From: Pocillopora verrucosa
Lineage: Eukaryota > Cnidaria > Anthozoa > Scleractinia > Pocilloporidae
Length of the DNA: 64,000 nucleotides
Direction of reading: 5' to 3'
Assembly: GCF_036669915.1 (NCBI RefSeq)
Contig: NC_089314.1
Coordinates: forward strand, 23,512,299-23,576,298
Position numbers and translations under genes: made by a program. The stretch's first letter is position 1; the number at the start of each line of letters is the position of its first letter. The notes below the pieces were generated by a model. That model made no database searches, was not told where the DNA came from, and saw only the letters and a program-made list of their open reading frames with translations. This document shows, one piece after another, positions 1 through 10,464 of this stretch.

Positions 1-780
1 AGAGCCTTTCCAAACTTGTGATAAACTACATATACATGTTGTTTAGATTCTTGCGTATTTCAAGGCCCAGATCCATTCAAAGGACATAAACGATATCATA
101 AACCAAGCAAATTAAACCATCCAGCAGAGTTAAAGATTATCCAGTTTACTTTCATTTCATTTATTATTTAACAAATGCATTATAATTATTTTGCTCTGTC
201 AAAATTGCAATTACTTTCTTAAACTCTTGTTTGAACGAAAGGAGTGTAGTGTTATGGCTTGAGTTATTAGAAACTAATAAAAATGTCAGTGTTTTTTGGT
301 ATCTGAAATATCCCATTTTGCACCGCAAACTGCTTGAGAGTGCATTTCCAAGAGTGTAGAATTTCAAGATTTTCCAGGAGAACATGCCCCCAGACCCCCA
401 TTGGACGTAGAAATTACTCAGCTTGAATGTGTCTGGGCTCAAGGTTACGGTCACTAAAAAAAAACCCGTTAGGAATTTAGATGATGGAAAAGGCATTGGC
501 GGAAACGGGAGGCTGACAGACAAATTGATTAATAAACTGCACGTTTACTATGGCAAAGCAATCAGACAAAACACCCATGACATTGATTGCATGTAAAATG
601 CTGTCATGGCCGTATGGTACCATGAAAAGTCAACTGATGAAAGTCCAGATCGTGATTTCAAGCCTGTTTCGTGGTTGCCCAGTCCTCAGGGGATTTACGA
701 AAAAGTCTACGAAAGTCAAAAATTTACACTTTGTACCCACTCCAAGTTTAGGCTTGTCGAGCACTCTACGATAATTTGCA
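1..780. other. AT-rich stretch with no supported gene
   Basis: I see no convincing coding region here. The open frames on both strands lack splice-compatible structure and a recognisable domain. The right end leads into the retroelement fragment that starts near 781, so part of this stretch may be its decayed upstream portion. Confidence 0.4.
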
Positions 781-1315
781 ATGGAAAAATTCAACATCAG
801 CTACTCAACCAAGAATATTCCTTTACCATCACACAACGACTATCTTCAACGACTCATCGAAAGGACCGAGAAGTTTTTACACAGAATGCGCTGGAAAGCC
901 CACTCCTTTCTCAACCCCGACACGACCTCGTTCACCAAGGAAACGTACGGCTTCAAATCAACCAAGAACCCGCCTTCCATTGAAGAATTAAAAGATTTTG
1001 AGGACGACATGCTAAAGATGATCCAGTCCGTAAAATTCAAGCAAGTAAACAACCCCTTCCTCAATAGGCTAAAAGAAAATACCGACCATATCAAAAATGA
1101 ACCCAAGCTACTAATCGCCGCCGACAAAACAACCAACTTCTACAAACTTGAGCCATCTACATACAACAATATGCTAGAAAAAACATCACGAAATCCTACA
1201 AGAAAGCACTACCTGAGACGACGCTAGCAATCCATAAAGAAAACAAAGACATCGCGGGAATCGACAGAGTAGACACTACAACCGATAAAGACGCATTCAT
1301 AACACTTAAGACTAA
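781..1315 (+). pseudogene. Broken reverse-transcriptase element fragment
   Basis: The first frame (781 to about 1170) encodes a charged segment with the stretch LLIAADKTTNFYKL. It then reads out of frame. Moving one frame over at about 1174 restores NITKSYKKALPETTLAIHKE and, near 1285, DKDAFITLK, so one base has been lost. These phrases resemble the N-terminal part of a reverse-transcriptase ORF that is common in cnidarian genomes; the usual continuation with the catalytic palm is missing. The piece is therefore truncated and frameshifted, and not expected to make protein. The class of retroelement cannot be fixed from this piece; a Penelope-like relative is possible. Family assignment is from memory of the motif. 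Confidence 0.6.
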
Positions 1316-1329
1316 CACTAGTAGTTTGT

Positions 1330-3420
1330 CTTTTTCCTCCTACAATATAAATATAGCCTATATTATCTGAGATATATGTTATTATATCAACCATATTTTA
1401 AGTTTCATAGTCATTGCATTTGTAATTAGCTGTACATAGTTTCAAACGAATATGAATATTTTAAATACATAACCTCATCAGCTATGCTGACAAACCTCAT
1501 TGTGTTAAAGTAAAGATTTCAATTCAGGTTAGCAGGATTTTTCACATGCTTCTAGTCTTAAAATGACATCTATGACCCAAAAAGGGAAAAAAATGAACTC
1601 TTTTAGAGCACGAGAAAATTACATCCTGATGTAAATGTGGTTTTACAAAAGAAAGAGGAAGCGAAACTCATAAAGACCAGAAAGAATAACATCCTGGTAA
1701 AGACCCCTGAATCATGTCAAGGCAGACATAAAGTCTTTTGTCTTATTTAATTCATTTCTTCACAATACATGATGAGTTTGTCAGGATTTTCATTAGAAAA
1801 ATGGAGAAACAGACCATTATTCACATCTCAAAAAAAAACAAAATAAAAAACATAGCTCAGGCAATTCTGCATGGTAGCGATGGAATTTTTTTAATATCCA
1901 GATGCGTTATGATCACCTCAGTAAGTGCAGCCAAGGTTAAGGTACAATCAACCACAGCACATCAAACTTTCATTAAGCTTTGATGCTCACCCTTTCATCC
2001 AACATACCCTATCTTCACTCAACTTTGCTGGAATAGAAATAAAGTAAATACCAATTTTTATCATTTTTCGTAATTTTGACCGGAACTAGCGTGACTGTCT
2101 AGCGTTGCAACCGGATATCACATTTAGTATTCATATGATTGACAAGTGAAATTGTAATAGGAGACAGAAGAGTCTTGTGAAAGAAGGAGGTTTTTGAGGA
2201 CAAACAACGCAAACAACACGAGGATCGTGAGGCCAGTTATTTTGTAATTTTTCGTTTCATTTAAACCCGGGAATTGTCAGTACATCGCGAGTGCTTTTGT
2301 GTGCCGTACAACTTCGGAACAATTTGTTCTCAACCCTCATATCCTTTATGTTTTCCACTTTCCCCTGATGGTTTGAGTTATTAAGTCAACTAGAATTTAA
2401 AATTTGACCGTGTACTTTGGCAGATCCTGTTAACTGTTGTCAAACCTCAGCTATTTACATTTTATATTATCTGGACTTGCTTCTCAAGACCCAACTTGTT
2501 TATGTTGTTAGTTAGCTTTTAATTACTGTAATACATTTTTATTAATGCTTTTGGCAAATATTGACAATATATGCACAATTATTAGAGAATGTGCTTTATT
2601 TCATGCATTGTATTGATTAAATGACACGTATTATTTTTGAAGATTTTCTCTTCAGGCTCATTAATATTCATATTATTGATAATCAAGACTAATCAAGATT
2701 ATAAATTATTAAACTATTCAGTCCAGTCCTGATAATTAAGGTTCAAATGTATACTTTCTAAATAATCAAGTTCAAATTCATATCCAAAAACATTGCACCA
2801 TTAGCCTCACCACCAAAATCACCAAATGAAAAAAGTGTTGTTCATGGCTTCAGCAAAACTTCTCCTCAGAGCCCACTCCATAGCAAGATTGATTCATAAA
2901 ACATTAAAGGAGTCCTCCTACTCATATTAAATATCCACCACCACAAAATTTCCAGACCTTTATCAAACTTTTGATGTCATACTTCACACTTTTTAGTATT
3001 AACAAAAAGTTTAAGCCAGGGAATAACAAAAAGATTTAGCTTCCTTTGGAATTTATCCTTGATAAAAACAAGCGCATTACATCCAATCAAACTCCTGACA
3101 GCCTGCAGTGCATTTTCATTCAGGCAACTCTTGCAGAAAGTGAAAAAACCATCAGTAATGAATAGAATAAAACATCATTCACAATCTTAAATAGAATAAT
3201 TATTTTCCTTTTGATCCCCATCAAAGGTGATTGAGGTAAGTTCAAAGTTTCAAAGAAATCATCACCTACGATGCAAACACCAATTGTTTACACTCCACTG
3301 CATAAACATCCAAGGGAGCACTGATTTTTCAGAGTAAACTCGCTGCTTTTTCAAACCCAAAAGTTCTTTGTTTTACACAACAATGCAATACAAAGGAAAC
3401 TTGTAACACTGAATAACAAA
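1330..3420. other. AT-rich non-coding stretch
   Basis: About 2 kb with no supported gene. Only short frames occur, with no domain and no clear splice signals. I see no repeat structure in it that I can name. Confidence 0.5.
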
Positions 3421-3430
3421 GGCACTTGAG

Positions 3431-4793
3431 TTGCGCACGCAAAAAACTACCCTGTGTTTGAGCATACGAAATTGGTCTGCAGTTAACATATACACGAGCA
3501 GTACTGCAAATGAGGAGGAAGAAAAGAGAGAGATGTTTCATGAAATGCAAGCTGAGATAAGAACACTTCAAAATGATGTAGAAAAAGCTAAGACCACAAA
3601 TAAAGAATTAATTCATTACACTGAACACCTACAGAGAGCTCCGCAAGACTACAAGGGAAAGGACATTTACTCAAGTAAAGAAAAAGTCAAGGACTTTGAA
3701 GACTGTCATGACAAGAGCTCAGACAGCACTGTGGTTTGTTAAGTCCTTTGGACAAGAAGTCGAGTCTATTGCCATGAAAGAAGTCAAGTCTGGAAGCAAA
3801 CACAATGCAAAAATGGCCAGTGATGAGCAACAAGAAAACACTGCCACAGGGCTTGACTCCCTTTCAAAACAGGAAAAGGAAAAAGTAGATCACATTTTAT
3901 TTCTTTTAGACATATTTTGTGTAGGAGACTCATCTTATCATGAGCTCTCTATGTTTAATGATCTTCCAAAATCATATCTGATCAAGCAACGGCAAACACA
4001 GCTAAATAACATGTGCCATATTATATCCACACCTGGAAGAGCCAAGGGTGTAGAAGTTTCATTCCAGGAACTTCTCAAGGAAAGAGTGCAAGATTTATTA
4101 ACCAAAATCCAGAATTTGATATTGAAACTGAAAGTGTTAAGGTTAAAATATCAGGGGATGGGGCAAGGATGACTTGCAATACAAGCTTTATCATTCTTTT
4201 CCTCTGTTGCTCTAAATTCAATGAACAAAATCACAATTAATGGGAAAGAAATAACATTTGAATTCTTTTTGGGGGGAGAATATAAATTCATTTTAATCAT
4301 GTTAAGACTTAAAGGTACCACCTCATTCTATGCTTGTGCCTGGTGCAAAGTTCATAAAGATAAAAGATGGGATATGAACCACGAGGAAGATTTTTACAAT
4401 AAGTCACCATTACATAGAACCCTAGAAGAATTAAAGGGATTCTCAAAAAAGGAACTAAGAAAATTTTTGCTGTGAACAGTAGCCTCTACTAAATATTGAG
4501 TTCGACCATGTAATTTTAGATGAATTGCACCTTTCACTTAAATCTAAACTTAAATTGTATCTCAATATTTAATTATATAGATCTTGATTTTTATTTTATT
4601 TTTATTTACTTATTTATTTTATTTTAAGGGAGTTTTTACATAGGGTTAACCTCCAAACTTCCTTTTCTAAAAGTACCTTTTTTCCCCTTAGTTTTTAATC
4701 TGTATATATAGTTTGCTTCTAGAATATATAAATTATGTATGTATTACTAAACAATTTATGGGAGGATGTACTACAATGGGATAAAAAAGATGA
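3431..4793 (+). pseudogene. Degenerate copy of an unidentified multi-copy family
   Basis: Three frames must be joined to follow this relic. The first (about 3500-3620) is a coiled-coil-like stretch with MQAEIRTLQNDVEKAKTTNK. After a shift near 3640 comes TRAQTALWFVKSFG and then VSFQELLKERVQDLLTK. A second shift near 4100 gives NPEFDIETESVKVKISGDGA. After a third near 4200 comes FEFFLGGEYKFILIMLRLKG, then YACAWCKVHKDKRWDM (CxxC-like). Past a frame change at about 4472, LNIEFDHVILDELHLSLK and finally QWDKKDD at about 4773-4793 can be read. A segment between SMNK and ITINGKE looks deleted. I recall similar proteins as a repeated, uncharacterised family in corals, probably transposon-associated. 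That link is from memory and untested. No function is assigned. Confidence 0.5.
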
Positions 4794-5273
4794 TTGATTT
4801 CCACTCTTTTATATCTTCTTGTAGGGAAGAGTTCAACTCCTTTAGCTGTTTATATTCCCTCTCCAGCTCAGCCACTGATTGAACATGCCTCTCAAACACA
4901 TGGAACATTTTTATTTTTCGAGTTCAGGGCAAGGCCCTTTCGCCCCCTGATCTGCTTGTATTGTATTGTATTGAGACTTCACAGAAGAAGCTTATTTTCA
5001 CAGGGATTCATTCAACTCTTTTCTCACTTCTTCGGATTTTTTGATAGAAAACAAGTTGCCACAGATAATAAGTTTAAACAAGTCAGTGCAAGTTTTACAT
5101 TTTTTCCTCCTACGTTTCTGAAATGCTTCCAACATGACCAGACCTTGTGTCAGTTCATCATCCACATGTTCTTCCTCCTCTACCCCTTCATTTTCTGGTT
5201 TATCAAGGAAGTCATTCAAAACTTTAAGCATAGGGTAAGGTAAGTCGAAGGTAAATGCTACATTTTCTGCCAT
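4786..5273 (-). CDS. Possible minus-strand gene start, Cys/coiled-coil protein
   Basis: An ATG at 5273 opens a 91-residue frame with an acidic segment (EEEEHVDDE) followed by QKRRRKKCKTCTDLFKL, containing a CxxC pair. A second open piece on the same strand at about 4786-4873 reads SVAELEREYKQLKELNSSLQ, a strong coiled-coil heptad pattern. The two could be joined from a GTGAGA donor in the first frame (after KKSEE) to an AG just before the second; the acceptor is weak. The piece collides tail to tail with the QWDKKDD end of the plus-strand relic. It could be the N-terminal part of the same or a related family in inverted orientation. Function unknown; it may be a relic rather than a gene. Confidence 0.35.
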
Positions 5274-5391
5274 TGACTGTGATGTAGTTGGGAGGTGGTG
5301 TGTCTGACATTGTAAACACGCCGGGTCAGCTGTCTCGAAAAAGTCTGCATTTGGCTACCGTGGTCAAATCAGCAGACTTTCCCAAAACAAA

Positions 5392-6925
5392 ATGGTGGCT
5401 AGAAGAGAACGCTTCTCTCGCGAACAAATTATTGAACAAGTTTCTGTGGAAAGTGTGGAAATCGAGGAAGATGAAGGCTTAGAGGTTAGTTTCGCAGATG
5501 TGTTGGAGAGGTCAATAAGTGAATTTAACGTTCTATGGCCCTCCATTTCGAATTTTTCGGATTTTAAGGAGGCAGCCCATCAGTTGCTAACGAATGTCTA
5601 CCCACGGCACAAAGATGGAGTTCATGGTATGGATAAGGCTCTAATATCTTCCATCCCAGCTTGGACCATGATCACATCAGAAGTTCTGATGTGGCTAAAT
5701 AGGATAAGAAGGCGAATGTCCACAAATCTAAGGGCTTCAAATCCCTGGACCATAGAGGTAAAGCGTGACCTCCCTCAAGAGATGTTTGAAATTATAATGA
5801 AGTCTGTGCAAGGGGCACCTTCAACATTTGGAGTATCAGTGGAGGAAAATATGATAAAATACACTCATAGAAATTGTCTCCTCCATGATTTTTCGAAGTT
5901 TTCTGGCCTCCCTAGGAGTGAAGTTGCGGGGAAGCTCAACAAAACATTTGGGGGGAACCGTAAAGGCTTTAAGACAGAGGTGCTTGTGAGCAGGGAGAAG
6001 CATCTTGTACTAGCCTATAATCACAAGCAAAAGCAGGTAACTCTTGCTTGCAATTATGGCTGTTGAAATGAGTTTGGTTACAGTTTTCATGGGTAGTAAT
6101 AAATATAAGGCATCAAATTACCTTCTCTTTTTGATGTTATTGTGAAATACACAAACTAGTTTTAAGTGTTTTGATACAATTAGATTATAGCTGATGTACT
6201 TGATGTTCAGTCAATTGGACCTGTTGTAGCACTCCTGTAATCCCTGTTTTCCCAATTAAAAACTAAATATACTATAGAGCACCTGGAGCAAGCTGATACA
6301 AGTTTTCTTTTTTTCTTCTTTGAGAAGTTATAAGTCTATTACTTTAGGGCTGAAGGAGTCATGTACTGTTAACATTTAGTGATAGAATGTAGTGGCACAA
6401 ATTCACCACTGCTTTCTAATGTCAATCATATTTTAGTAATATTCTAATAACATGCAGTAACTGAAGGCACTAGGAATCTGTTATTTCCTAGACATCCACT
6501 ATGTAAGACAATGGCTATGTTACTGCATTGTTATGCTATTTGACAGTGAAATTATAGAAACTTTTAATAGCTATTTGTTGGAAAGAACACCAGTCACATG
6601 GAAGATGAAGAGACTGTAAACCTTAACAAAATTAGTTTTGTGCAGCCTTTCTCCTGTGGCTCAACTAGGGATTGAATTGATCACTACACAAAACCTTTCA
6701 ATGTCTTTTATAATTACATGTAGGTGTTCACTGTTTTCATAGTAACACTGTTATCATTTTCCTTAGAGCAATTACAAGTGTATTGCTGTTAAGTTAAAAG
6801 GAAGTCAAAAACAGGCCTGCACAGACTTCCAATGTAGTTTTCGTGGTTGTGTCACAATATCAAAGCCTTCAAATTATAGTTTTCCTATTACAGGCATGTC
6901 TTTTAGAGATTTACCCCTTTTGTAA
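5392..6925 (+). CDS. Unrecognised two-exon gene (about 267 aa)
   Basis: Exon 1 runs 5392-6036 (215 codons) and ends at CAG|GTAACT. A good acceptor (TTATCATTTTCCTTAG) at 6766 opens exon 2 in the matching phase, 6767-6925, reading SNYKCIAVKLKGSQKQACTD and ending at TAA. A possible donor (GTAAGG at 6922) means the gene could continue further. The protein is soluble-looking, with an acidic N-terminus, a middle rich in charged residues and four cysteines in exon 2 that might bind a metal. I do not recognise a family. The start lies 118 bp from the divergent ATG at 5273, which suggests a shared promoter. It sits among transposon relics, so a domesticated or decayed element is an alternative. Confidence 0.45.
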
Positions 6926-7283
6926 GGTATGATTGGTGCTTTATAAGTCATTTGTGTCTTCTGATAAATCAAGGCAAAATTACATAAATTCATTTTTTTG
7001 CAGTCATTTGTTATTCAACTGATTCAATGAACAGAATGCTGATTTTTCTGTGAACTAAAAAAGGAAACAACAGCTAATTACAGTAATTGCATGCTCTAAA
7101 AGCACTAATGCGGTGACTTCATTTAACAATTCACGTCACGTCTGAAACTAGGATAATCCTGCAACAATTTTTCCTTCTTTCACACTTTCATGAATTAGTG
7201 CCATGAGATGATCACAACATAAACAGCAGCTCTTATCAGTGGGATCAGCTTTATGTAGTCCACAGTAGCAGTAGTTACTGTCA

Positions 7284-8852
7284 TTAACCCATTGACATCC
7301 GATGCGCCCTCAAGCACCCAGAAATAAAACCCCTCTGAAATTCCAATGCGCCCTCATGCGCCCTGTCAGAAATAGCTTGTTTTGATTGGCTGCAGCTTAG
7401 AAACAAAACTCCCCTTGGTATTGAAAAGCAGTGAAACGTGACATACAAAAAATAAGCTTTCGTTTGAGACCAAACTCACTATTCCACGTTTACTGTGCAA
7501 TTTTTAACAAATTTTTCAAAAATATGTTGCGGTCTTAGACATGGCTTCTGGAAGAATTGATGAAAGTTAATTTTCATCCGATGAAGAGCAAGAAGTCTTC
7601 ACTGGTTTTATCATCAAAGAAATTGAAAAAAGCGACAAGCTCGTCAAGCACAGCATTAACAAAACTTGCGAGATGGAAGACTTTTTCGACCTACAGTCGC
7701 AAAAAAAGGGGAAGCGATTCCAATGTTGAACTATACGCTAGTGAGGAGGAGGAAGAAGAAGGCGACAAAAGTAGTGATGAAGAATCTGCCGCAGAAGAAA
7801 GCCAACCAAATGCTCTTCAATGGTCTAGCTAATTGCGACAAATTAATGTTGAGGAATTCTCCATTCATTGTGGCCCGACCAGAGATCTCGGAGAAAATGC
7901 AACTGCCAAAGATTTCTATAATGTATTTATCGGCGATGCTTACATTGACGAAATCGTCCGATACACCATTGCGTACACTCGTTCGAAAGGGGATTGATCG
8001 TTCACATCTACCCAAGCGGAAATTTCAGCGTATCTCGGGCTAAACATTCTCATTGGAATCCATGAACTTCCTCAGCTGGCAATGTACTGGGATTCTGACG
8101 AGTTTGTTGGAGTTGATTGCTTAAAAAAAAAAAAATGATCCCAGAGCACCGCTTCATAACTCTGGGGAAATATTTACATCTTGCTGACCCAACCACAGAA
8201 GACCAAAACGATCTCCTCTGCAAAGTTTGTCCCCTTGTAGCTCGCTTGGAGCAAAAGTTTGCCTAAGCGAAGAACATATGCATTGTTCAAAGTGAAACTT
8301 TTCATTTAGGCGTAAAAATTGGTTTGTTCTTGCTCATGACTCCCAAAAAGTAATTTTATAGCTGCGCCTTGTGACGTGTCGCGATGTCGCTATGGTGGGC
8401 AAATTCAAAATTGACCCGCATTAGAAAGTTTCGGATTCCTTTTGTTGAGGAGAAATTTGCGATCTGTCTTTTGGTGTTGTATTTGAGGGAAAACTTTTTG
8501 CATGATTCTGATGGAATAAGAGTGCAAAAGAGAGTCATCATACCGATAAATACTTTCAAAGCTGAAGGCAACCTTGCCAATGACTCGCTGTACATCACAA
8601 AGTTGAATCAGTTCTCTAGCTTTAGAATTTTTTTTGAGAGAGCCTGTTGCTCAAGTTGAAAATAAAATTTGACAGGGGAAAAGTATATTATTTAATATGC
8701 AACTTTGTGCAGTTTCCCTTCAGTAGAGTGAAATGAAGACATTAAAATCTTAAATTATTTTGGCAGTGGTCTGTGTGTTCACTGTAGCAGCCATTTTCTC
8801 TGGAATTTCAGGGGGTGGTCTGAGCTCTAGGGTGTGGAGCTCACTGGGTTAA
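7284..8852 (+). mobile_element. piggyBac-type transposon relic with TTAA target site
   Basis: The element runs from 7288 to 8848 and is flanked by TTAA at 7284-7287 and 8849-8852, the target duplication typical of piggyBac elements. The ends are an imperfect inverted repeat: the left reads CCCATTGACATCC and the right, reverse-complemented, CCCAGTGAGCTCC. Just inside the left end are short repeats containing ATGCGCCCTCA. At about 1.56 kb it is shorter than a complete element, and the transposase inside is broken and truncated. It is presumably immobile. Confidence 0.8.
7541..8265 (+). pseudogene. Truncated piggyBac transposase (DDE_Tnp_1_7 type)
   Basis: The frame starting MASGRIDES is interrupted by a stop at once, then by a shift in the A-run near 7700 and further stops near 7830 and 7995. 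Between these, the order of segments matches a piggyBac transposase: an acidic N-terminal region (YASEEEEEEGDKSSDEE), then AKDFYNVFIGDAYIDEIVRY, ISAYLGLNILIGIHELPQLA, a YWDSDEF stretch and HRFITLGKYLHLAD. In this family these lie just upstream of the first catalytic aspartate, so the catalytic core is lost. The copy lies centrally between the TTAA-flanked ends, which supports the call independently. Confidence 0.8.
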
Positions 8853-9062
8853 AAACCCTTTGAGGAATGTAAACATTTTACTAGGAGTGTAAGAACAAGG
8901 TTTGTGATGCTGTTCAGATAACCAAACCAACATAATAAATTCATGCCTGAAAATTTCAGCCCATCAATATTGGTAGGTAGTGTTTGCACTTAACTTCTGT
9001 AAAGCTATCTACCCTCCATTGTTACAGTTAAAAGACCTTGACCATATTTATCATAGACCTAC

Positions 9063-9165
9063 CTGGCATGAGCAGCCACAACATGGCCAATGGTCCAGAT
9101 AGTGGGATTTACTGACATAGTATGACCAAAAATTGCTGACAGCTGACCCGGCCTGAATGCTTCAA
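9063..9165 (-). pseudogene. Exon-like fragment of a multi-copy family
   Basis: The minus strand has an open segment reading EAFRPGQLSAIFGHTMSVNP and then TIWTIGHVVAAHAR, followed at once by a donor-like GTAGGT at 9062-9057. The phrase resembles a conserved block I recall from uncharacterised repeated cnidarian proteins. A stop lies upstream and no neighbouring exon was found that extends it, so it may be a lone relic. Low certainty. Confidence 0.3.
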
Positions 9166-9639
9166 GTGATTACAAAACTGGAGAGGTAAGATGTTATATT
9201 ATTTTACTGCAAAATAGCAGATTAAGACCAGAAAGAAATGAGAAACTTGCCACATGCTTGTGCTCAAATTGGAAGTCACGCAACCAAGTAGCGGAATGGA
9301 TAGCGTTACAGCAAACCACCATTATTTATTAACATCACCCTTGAACCAATCAGTTTTCTTTATTTATATCAAGGCAAAAGTTCTGTTCGCGACCAATTCT
9401 ACAAATCTTCATCTTTTCGGGGAGCAAAAAGAATGCCACATTCATCCAAAAAAGTGGCACAAAATGAAAGATAAGAGACCCCTGTTCGTACCACGATGCT
9501 CGCAACCTACCAACAGCATCTTCTTTCTCTGATTTGCCGGCTCAAAGTTTGGCTATTTCAGCCAATTTACTGTGTTTGTATGGAAGTGTAATATGACTCT
9601 TATATGGGATTTGCGTAATTTGTTGGGGAGCACAGACGA

Positions 9640-10210
9640 AACGTGCAAAACCTCGAAATTTCGTCCAAAGTAACAAATCACTGACACGATAACACACCGA
9701 TGCTCGCAGGTACGAAAATTATTTTCATTTTGTTGAAATTCTTTTAACATTAGATCTTTTCCATACAAATCCCGAGAAGCTTCTAACATTTGTTGAAGGA
9801 CATTAGGAAAACTCTGCGCGTGCTTGGCCGCCATGATGTCCTACATTTCTGCCCATGTATGCTTTAGTGATGCTACAAATGGACTCGATTTTACATTTTT
9901 ATCTCCTCGTGAAGCTTCAGACGTTCGCATGCGAGGAATTTCCCCTTTTAAGATCCAAGTAAGGAACGTTGAGTGCAAGCTTGAACGGCATGTTGTGCTC
10001 GATTTCTGGCCTTATATTTGGGCGTCCTTGTCATTAAATAAGCCGCTTTTCTAGCTGTAGGTGTTCAAAAACGAAGCGAACGCATTGAAAAACAATACAA
10101 TCTAAAAGTTACGACTTACCCGGTAGAAGCTCTAGCTCAAGCAGGCTCTGTCGCTTGATGACCGCCACACACGTGCACTCAAGTCAACTTTAAATGGCTT
10201 CCAAAATACC
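9640..10210 (-). other. Possible transcript divergent from PIGU
   Basis: On the minus strand a strong donor (CCGG|GTAAGTCG) lies at about 10121, 340 bp from the PIGU start codon and pointing away from it. Further left, an acceptor-like GGGCAG lies just upstream of an ATG at 9834 in a usable start context. The reading frame that follows (MAAKHAQSFPNVLQQMLEAS) stays open for about 60 codons but matches nothing I know. This could be a short divergent gene or a non-coding promoter transcript. Confidence 0.25.
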
Positions 10211-10464
10211 TGCAAAAAACGCTTAAGTTATACACTGACAAGTATACTACATATTCGTAAAGCTAAACTTTCGATTGAATGAAACAAACTCTCTTCAACC
10301 TGCTGAAGGCCGAACGAAATGCTCATCTCCGCTGCATTACTAACTGCTTTCCCGCCCCTTTAACAAGTTATAATGTGATAATGTGACAGCCCATGTGACT
10401 CGAGACTGAGAGACCGCGCCAAATGACGTGATCGTTTCAGCCTAAGTACTAGTGCAAGTTCAAG

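Noticed and set aside
4794-5243. 149-codon plus ORF rich in Phe and Leu
   Set aside because: It is the antisense of the more protein-like minus-strand frame with a coiled coil and CxxC; composition looks like reversed coding sequence.
8384-8659. 91-codon plus ORF within the piggyBac relic
   Set aside because: Not in the transposase frame, no similarity recognised, and overlapped by an equal-length antisense ORF.
9824-10054. Plus-strand ORF just upstream of PIGU
   Set aside because: No link to PIGU exon 1, which has its own good start; no recognisable protein.
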